DNA of 64,000 bases, from contig NYMS01000013.1 of the NCBI GenBank assembly GCA_002529455.1, forward strand, positions 62,001 through 126,000. The letters run 5' to 3'. The position numbers and the translations under genes are program-made. This document shows, piece by piece, positions 60,224 through 64,000 of this stretch. The notes under the pieces were generated by a model that made no database searches, had not been told where the DNA came from, and saw only the letters and a list, made by a program, of their open reading frames with translations. This DNA is from Glycomyces fuscus (GTDB lineage Bacteria; Actinomycetota; Actinomycetes; Streptosporangiales; Streptosporangiaceae). The first letter of the stretch is position 1. Each line of letters opens with the position of its first letter.

Positions 60224-61108
60224 ATGCGCGTTCTCGTCACCGGCGGCTCCGGACGGCTCGGCCGCAGCGTCGTGGCCACCCTGGCCGCACGCGGACACCA
60301 GGTGACCTCCGTGGACACCGCCGCGGCCGACCAGCCCGAGGGAGTCGAGGCGGTCACCGCCGACCTGCTGGACCCGGCGGCGCTGGAGGAGGCCTTCACC
60401 CGGGCCCGTCCCGAGGCCGTCGTCCACCTGGCCGGGATCGCGGTGCCCTTCGCCCGCCCCGACGTGGAGACCCTCCAGGTCAACACCGGCCTGGCCTGGG
60501 CGGTGCTCTCCGCCGCCGTCGCCCACGGCGCCCACTCGGCGGTGGCCGCCTCCAGCCCCACCGTCTACGGGTACAACACCCCCTCCTGGTCCCCCCGGTA
60601 CCTGCCCCTGGACGAGGCCCACCCGGTCACGCCCTGGCACGCCTACGGGCTGAGCAAGGCGATCATCGAGGACACCGTGCGCGCCCTGGCGCGCACCTCC
60701 GCCGCCTGCGTCCTGTCGTGCGTGCGACCGGGCTACGTCGTGGCCCCCGAGGAGTGGGAGGGCGCGCCCACCCAGCTGGGCCACACCATGGCCGAACGGC
60801 TGGCCGACCCGGCCCTGGCCGCCACCTCCCTGTTCAACTACGTCGACGCCCGCGACGCCGCCGAGCTGTTCGCGCTGGTCATCGAGAACCCGGCCAAGGT
60901 CAGCGGCGGGCAGGTGTTCAACGCCATGGCCCCCGACCCCCTGTCCGAGGTCCCGGTCGACACCCTGCTGCCCCTGCACCACCCCGGCACCGCCCCGGTG
61001 GCCGCCGCCCTGGCCGACGGCCGCGCGGTCTTCTCCTCGCAGGCGGCCCGCACCGCGCTGGGCTGGGCCCCCTCCCGGACCTGGCGCACACAGCTGCGCA
61101 CCGCGTGA
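60224..61108 (+). CDS. NAD-dependent epimerase/dehydratase (extended SDR)
   Basis: A 294-residue extended short-chain dehydrogenase. MRVLVTGGSGRLGRSVVATLAARG supplies the GGxGxxG cofactor motif, VVHLAGIAVP the adenine-side strand, and ASSPTVYGYN plus AYGLSKAIIE the Ser/Tyr-x3-Lys catalytic set; VRPGYVVAPEEWEG and NYVDARDAAELF are typical of nucleotide-sugar or sugar-acid SDRs (uronate dehydrogenase-like). It may complete the oxidation or epimerisation branch of the sugar locus. GAAGGAAG lies 8 nt before the ATG. Separate transcription unit between the terminator and the LacI gene. Confidence 0.87.
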   Translation: MRVLVTGGSGRLGRSVVATLAARGHQVTSVDTAAADQPEGVEAVTADLLDPAALEEAFTRARPEAVVHLAGIAVPFARPDVETLQVNTGLAWAVLSAAVAHGAHSAVAASSPTVYGYNTPSWSPRYLPLDEAHPVTPWHAYGLSKAIIEDTVRALARTSAACVLSCVRPGYVVAPEEWEGAPTQLGHTMAERLADPALAATSLFNYVDARDAAELFALVIENPAKVSGGQVFNAMAPDPLSEVPVDTLLPLHHPGTAPVAAALADGRAVFSSQAARTALGWAPSRTWRTQLRTA

Positions 61109-61195
61109 AGCCGGTCGACCGCCTCCCCGGACGGGCTCGGGGCCGGCGGGGTCCGTGAGGCGTCCGAGCGTCCGTGAGCCGGTCGAGGGCTCCGC

Positions 61196-61216
61196 TAGGG
61201 TAGGAAAGAGTTTTCC
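61196..61216 (+). promoter_or_regulatory. LacI gene promoter with operator 3, GGAAAGAGTTTTCC
   Basis: TAGGGT (61196-61201) is a good -10. The palindrome GGAAAGAGTTTTCC (61203-61216) covers the expected start site. It resembles the sites at 56262 and 56534, so the repressor would limit its own synthesis. Confidence 0.6.
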
Positions 61217-61244
61217 CATGGGCCGAGGCAGGAGAGGGAGCGGC

Positions 61245-62276
61245 GTGGAGTCCGGTTATGTGACGCTGGAACAGGTCGCCGAGCACGCCGGGGTGTCCCT
61301 GGCCACGGCGTCCAGGGTGATCAACGGCAGCACACGCCAGGTCAGCCAGCGTCTGCGGGACAAGGTGACCGCCAGCGCGCGGGAGCTCGGCTACCTCGCC
61401 AACGCCTCGGCCCAGACCCTGGCCCGCAACAGCAGCGCCCTGGTCGGCCTGCTCGTCCACGACATCTCCGACCCCTACTTCTCCTCGATCGCCGCCGGAG
61501 TCACCCGTCACACCGAGGAGCGGGGGCTGGTCCTGGTGCTGGGCACCACCAACCGCTCCGCGCAGAGGGAGGGCCGCATCCTGGCCATGCTGCGCGCGCA
61601 CCGGGCCCGCGCGGTGGTGCTGGTCGGCTCGCGTTCCACCGACGAGGAGAGCAACCGGCGCCTGTCCGAGGAGATCCGCATGTTCCGCCGCCAGGGCGGG
61701 CGGGTGGCGTGCGTGTCCCAGGAGGGGCTGCCCGCGGACACGGTCACCCCCGACAACCACACCGGTGCCTCCGACCTGGCCCGCCGCCTCATCGCCCAGG
61801 GGCACCGGGAGTTCGCCATCCTGGCCGGGCCCACCGACCTGCAGACCGCCCGCGAGCGCCTGGACGGGTTCCACTCCGCGCTCTCGGGCGCGGGGCTGGA
61901 GCTGGCCCACCACAACGTGGTGCACGGCGCCTTCACCCGCGACGGCGGCTACGAGTCCACCCGACGGCTGATGGCGGTGGGCACCGACGCCACCTGCCTG
62001 TTCGCCGTCAACGACGTCATGGCCACGGGCGCGATGGCCGCGCTGCGCGACCTGGGCCTGCGGGTCCCCACCGACCTGTCGGTGGCCGGGTTCGACGACA
62101 TCCCCACCCTGCGCGACCTCACCCCCGCGCTGACCACGGTGCGCCTGCCGCTGGAGGAGATGGGCGAACGGGCCGCGGCGCTCGCCCTGGACGGCGAGTC
62201 CAGCGGCCAGCCCCGCGTGGTCACCGTGCGCGGCGAGGTCGTCGAACGCGAGAGCACCGCGCCGCCCACCCGCTGA
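61245..62276 (+). CDS. LacI family transcriptional repressor
   Basis: A 343-residue LacI protein. N-terminal HTH VTLEQVAEHAGVSLATASRVINGSTRQVSQRLRDKVTASARELGYLANASAQTLA (with the hinge), then a periplasmic-binding-type effector domain: ALVGLLVHDISDPYFSSIAAG, DNHTGASDLARRLIAQGHREFAILAG, TCLFAVNDVMATGAMAALRDLGLRVPTDLSVAGFDDIP. The conserved VINGS and D-P-F/Y-----AG motifs are intact. The GTG at 61245 has GAGAGGGAG just upstream; an ATG at 61218 directly follows the operator and would give a very short leader. It is placed at the end of the sugar locus and three similar operators occur there, so it is its probable regulator. Confidence 0.9.
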   Translation: MESGYVTLEQVAEHAGVSLATASRVINGSTRQVSQRLRDKVTASARELGYLANASAQTLARNSSALVGLLVHDISDPYFSSIAAGVTRHTEERGLVLVLGTTNRSAQREGRILAMLRAHRARAVVLVGSRSTDEESNRRLSEEIRMFRRQGGRVACVSQEGLPADTVTPDNHTGASDLARRLIAQGHREFAILAGPTDLQTARERLDGFHSALSGAGLELAHHNVVHGAFTRDGGYESTRRLMAVGTDATCLFAVNDVMATGAMAALRDLGLRVPTDLSVAGFDDIPTLRDLTPALTTVRLPLEEMGERAAALALDGESSGQPRVVTVRGEVVERESTAPPTR

Positions 62277-62335
62277 GCCGCCCCGGGTGGTCCGACCGGC
62301 GCGGAACCGGTGGGTGGACGGCGGCTGGAGGGGGC

Positions 62336-63286
62336 TCAGGCGCGGGAGGCGTCCTCGGGGGCCGGCAGCCCGACTCCCGCCAGTTCCTCCAGTTGGCGCC
62401 ACACCGACTCCATGGCCTTCGCCGGGGGTGCGCCCGTCAGGGAGGGCGGGTCGACCCGGACGGCCTGCCCCCTGACGCCGTTCTCCGGCGCGTACAGCTC
62501 CCCTCCCTGCGCCCCCGGGTCGGTGAGGGCGCGAAGCGCCGACCAGGCGGCGGTGTCCTTGCCCTGCGCCCAGGGTGTGTAGGGGTTGCGCCGCGCCGGT
62601 ACCGTCTCGTCCCGGATCCCCGGTCGGCGGGGCGTCTTGGCGTCCACGCCGATGCCCGGCCGCGAGACCAGCGACGCCACCGGCAGTCCGGCCGCACGCA
62701 GGCGGCGGTCGAGTTCGAACGCGAACATCTCCGTCACCGCCTTCGCCCTGGTGTAGGCGACGACACCGATGCGCGAGCCTCGCCGTACGTCCCCGACGCT
62801 CCTGCGCAGCAGGTCCACGAACCCGGTCGATGTGTGCACGATCCTCGTCGGTCCGCCGTACCGCTCCCCCGTGCGGACCATTCCCGGCAGCACCCCGGCC
62901 ACCAGCACCACGTTGGCCACCACATGGGTGGCCAGCAGTGCGGGCAGACCGTCCGGGGTCCTGTCCGAGGCCCGCATCGACATCGAACCGCCGTTGAGCA
63001 GCAGCCCGTCGACGCGCTCCCGTTCGGCCAGCCGGACGGCGGCCTCAGCCACGGAGTCCCCTGAGGCCAGGTCCAGGAGCAGCAGGCTCAGGGACGCCGA
63101 CGGCACCTGTCCGCGGATGGCGTTCCGGGCGGTCTCCAGCCGTTGGGCCGACCGTCCGGCGAGCACCACGTGCGCCCCGGCTCCGGCGAGCCGTTCGGCG
63201 GCGAAGTAACCGATACCCGCGTTCGCCCCCGTCACCACCACGGTGCGTCCGCCCTGATCGGGCAGCGCGTCGGGATTCCACGCCAT
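62336..63286 (-). CDS. Short-chain dehydrogenase/reductase
   Basis: A 316-residue SDR, longer than the classical ~250. RTVVVTGANAGIGYFAAERLAGAGAHVVLAGRS carries the TGxxxGIG cofactor motif, DGLLLNGGSMSMRA the NNAG-equivalent (here LNGGS), and RIVHTSTGFVDLL with VVAYTRAKAVTEMFAFEL the Ser and Tyr-x3-Lys pair. This subgroup is the retinol dehydrogenase/oxidoreductase-like type. AAGGGGG precedes ATG 63286; an upstream TTG in frame is not needed. Divergent from the TetR gene with two palindromes between them, so it is very likely repressed by it. Confidence 0.87.
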   Translation of the reverse strand: MAWNPDALPDQGGRTVVVTGANAGIGYFAAERLAGAGAHVVLAGRSAQRLETARNAIRGQVPSASLSLLLLDLASGDSVAEAAVRLAERERVDGLLLNGGSMSMRASDRTPDGLPALLATHVVANVVLVAGVLPGMVRTGERYGGPTRIVHTSTGFVDLLRRSVGDVRRGSRIGVVAYTRAKAVTEMFAFELDRRLRAAGLPVASLVSRPGIGVDAKTPRRPGIRDETVPARRNPYTPWAQGKDTAAWSALRALTDPGAQGGELYAPENGVRGQAVRVDPPSLTGAPPAKAMESVWRQLEELAGVGLPAPEDASRA

Positions 63287-63302
63287 GACATCCCCCTTCA
63301 AT

Positions 63303-63349
63303 CGGATAAGTTATCCGCTTACGGTAGCACCAACCGGATAGTGAATCCG
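63303..63349. promoter_or_regulatory. Paired palindromes between SDR and TetR genes
   Basis: CGGATAAGTTATCCG (63303-63317, perfect) and CGGATAGTGAATCCG (63335-63349) share CGGAT/ATCCG arms, and their centres are 32 bp apart. They lie between the two divergent starts and the second is 8 bp upstream of the TetR -10. Confidence 0.7.
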
Positions 63350-63369
63350 CTTGCGGGTAGGATGTGCCC

Positions 63370-63909
63370 ATGAACGCACTCCGCGCCGACGCGGCCCGCA
63401 GCCGCGAGCGGATCCTCGAGGCCGCCCGACGGAGCGACCCCAAGGACCTCCGTCTCAACGACGTCGCCCGCGAGGCCGGGGTGGGCGTCGGAACCGTCTA
63501 CCGCCACTTCGCCACGGCCCACGCCCTCGTGGAGGAACTCACCGTCGAGGCCCTGGAACGGCTCAGCGCGATCGCCCGCCAGGCCTCCGCCGACCCCGAT
63601 CCCGGGCACGGCTTCGAGACGGCCCTGCGCGCCGTCGTGGACCTGCACCTGGAGGCGGGCGGCCTCCAGGCGGTCCTCCTCGCCAACGAGGACGTCAGCG
63701 AGGAGGTCGCGGCCCTCAAGGCCGCGATCCTCACAGGGCTCGGCGACGTGCTCGCGAGGGCCCAGGCGTCCGGCGCCGTGCGCCCGGACCTCTCGACGGC
63801 CCAGGTCGAACGCCTGGTCTGCGGCATTGAGCACGCCGTCCGCCTCGGCCCGCCCGGGGACCGCGACGTCTTCGTGGACACCCTCGTCAGCGGTCTGCGG
63901 GCACACTGA
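63370..63909 (+). CDS. TetR family transcriptional regulator
   Basis: A 179-residue TetR protein: RADAARSRERILEAARRS, then the HTH LRLNDVAREAGVGVGTVYRHFATAHALVEEL, and a compact helical C-domain with EVAALKAAILTGLGDVLARAQ and LVCGIEHAVRLG. It belongs to the group of small TetR repressors with a VGVGTVYRHF recognition helix. TAGGAT (63358-63363) ends 6 nt before ATG 63370 and no ribosome-binding site is seen, so the mRNA should be leaderless; the GTG six bases earlier would lie in the leader. Divergent from the SDR gene. Confidence 0.88.
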   Translation: MNALRADAARSRERILEAARRSDPKDLRLNDVAREAGVGVGTVYRHFATAHALVEELTVEALERLSAIARQASADPDPGHGFETALRAVVDLHLEAGGLQAVLLANEDVSEEVAALKAAILTGLGDVLARAQASGAVRPDLSTAQVERLVCGIEHAVRLGPPGDRDVFVDTLVSGLRAH

Positions 63910-63960
63910 CCGGCACTCCCCGCCAGGGGCCCGGCCCGTCGCGCCCAACGGGCTCCCGCC

Positions 63961-63999
63961 TCAGGCGCGCACCGAACGGCCCAGGCCCAGGATCAGCAC
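63961..63999 (-). CDS. Last codons of a leftward gene cut by the window edge
   Basis: The minus strand reads VLILGLGRSVRA and stops at 63961-63963. The hydrophobic run followed by a basic tail suggests the C-terminus of a membrane protein, but 12 residues do not allow identification. It converges on the TetR gene, with 51 bp between the stops. Confidence 0.4.
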   Translation of the reverse strand: MLILGLGRSVRA

Positions 64000-64000
64000 C

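Noticed and set aside
58358..61219. A 953-codon leftward frame opposite the dehydrogenase, DUF6807 and epimerase genes
   Set aside because: Antisense to genes with clear family motifs; crosses a terminator; no domain.

Overview
This is a 64-kb stretch of very GC-rich DNA. Strong third-position G/C in every gene, many TetR, LacI, LuxR, WYL and GntR-free one-component regulators, GTG starts, GC-only hairpin terminators and many apparently leaderless genes point to an actinomycete. The gene style would suit Nocardiopsis or a relative, but nothing here proves the genus. No rRNA, tRNA, CRISPR array, prophage or intact insertion sequence was found. It reads as a chromosomal accessory or peripheral-metabolism region built from many small regulator-plus-target modules.

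Layout. 1-10.9 kb: methyltransferase (cut by the left edge), macro-domain protein, small MarR-like regulator, GNAT, DUF1801 protein, a LuxR/NB-ARC regulator, a PPOX-like flavin-binding protein, a TetR/GAP-family membrane protein pair, a lone sensor-domain protein, and a LysR/EamA exporter pair. Two unrelated genes (2571 and 6049) share a duplicated ~120-bp leader. 10.8-20.7 kb: a frameshifted DUF3592 remnant, an ABC exporter behind a SoxR/MerR-type promoter, O-acetyltransferase, acyltransferase 3 with TetR, a YheO-type regulator with a D-serine dehydratase/D-threonine aldolase-like enzyme, a HicB remnant, and a VOC-DinB-WYL module. 20.9-26.8 kb: a UvrA-like ABC protein with its TetR, a MazF/PemK toxin-antitoxin pair lying between a methyltransferase gene and a second, degenerate copy of that gene's 3' end, a short GNAT and an NlpC/P60-like protein. 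27-31 kb: PPOX, a phosphotransferase bracketed by inverted insertion-sequence relics, and an FAD monooxygenase with TetR.

31.2-41 kb: a DUF2089/small membrane protein/SHOCT-type operon, hydrolase, DUF1349, cupin with a GlxA-type regulator, secreted metallophosphoesterase, I36-like secreted protein, lipoprotein with divergent ArsR-type regulator, and aldo/keto reductase behind a perfect LacI-type palindrome. 41-52.8 kb: NADP glutamate dehydrogenase, GlxA-type regulator with isochorismatase-like hydrolase, Gfo/Idh/MocA oxidoreductase, phosphotransferase, carboxylesterase with TetR, XRE-cupin with a phosphinothricin-acetyltransferase-like GNAT, EamA exporter, threonine aldolase.

52.9-62.3 kb is the most coherent system: a CUT1-type ABC sugar importer (binding protein plus two permeases, no ATPase) transcribed away from two Gfo/Idh/MocA dehydrogenases, a DUF6807/PmoA-family protein, an NAD-dependent epimerase/dehydratase and a LacI repressor. 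Three similar LacI-type operators (56262, 56534, 61203) tie the divergent operons and the repressor together. I read it as an uptake-and-oxidation pathway for an unidentified sugar derivative. The window ends with an SDR/TetR pair with two matching palindromes and the last codons of a leftward gene.

Start codons were chosen from ribosome-binding sites where present. At about a dozen genes I instead used a TAnnnT-type -10 element placed 6-7 nt before the start codon, which implies leaderless transcripts.
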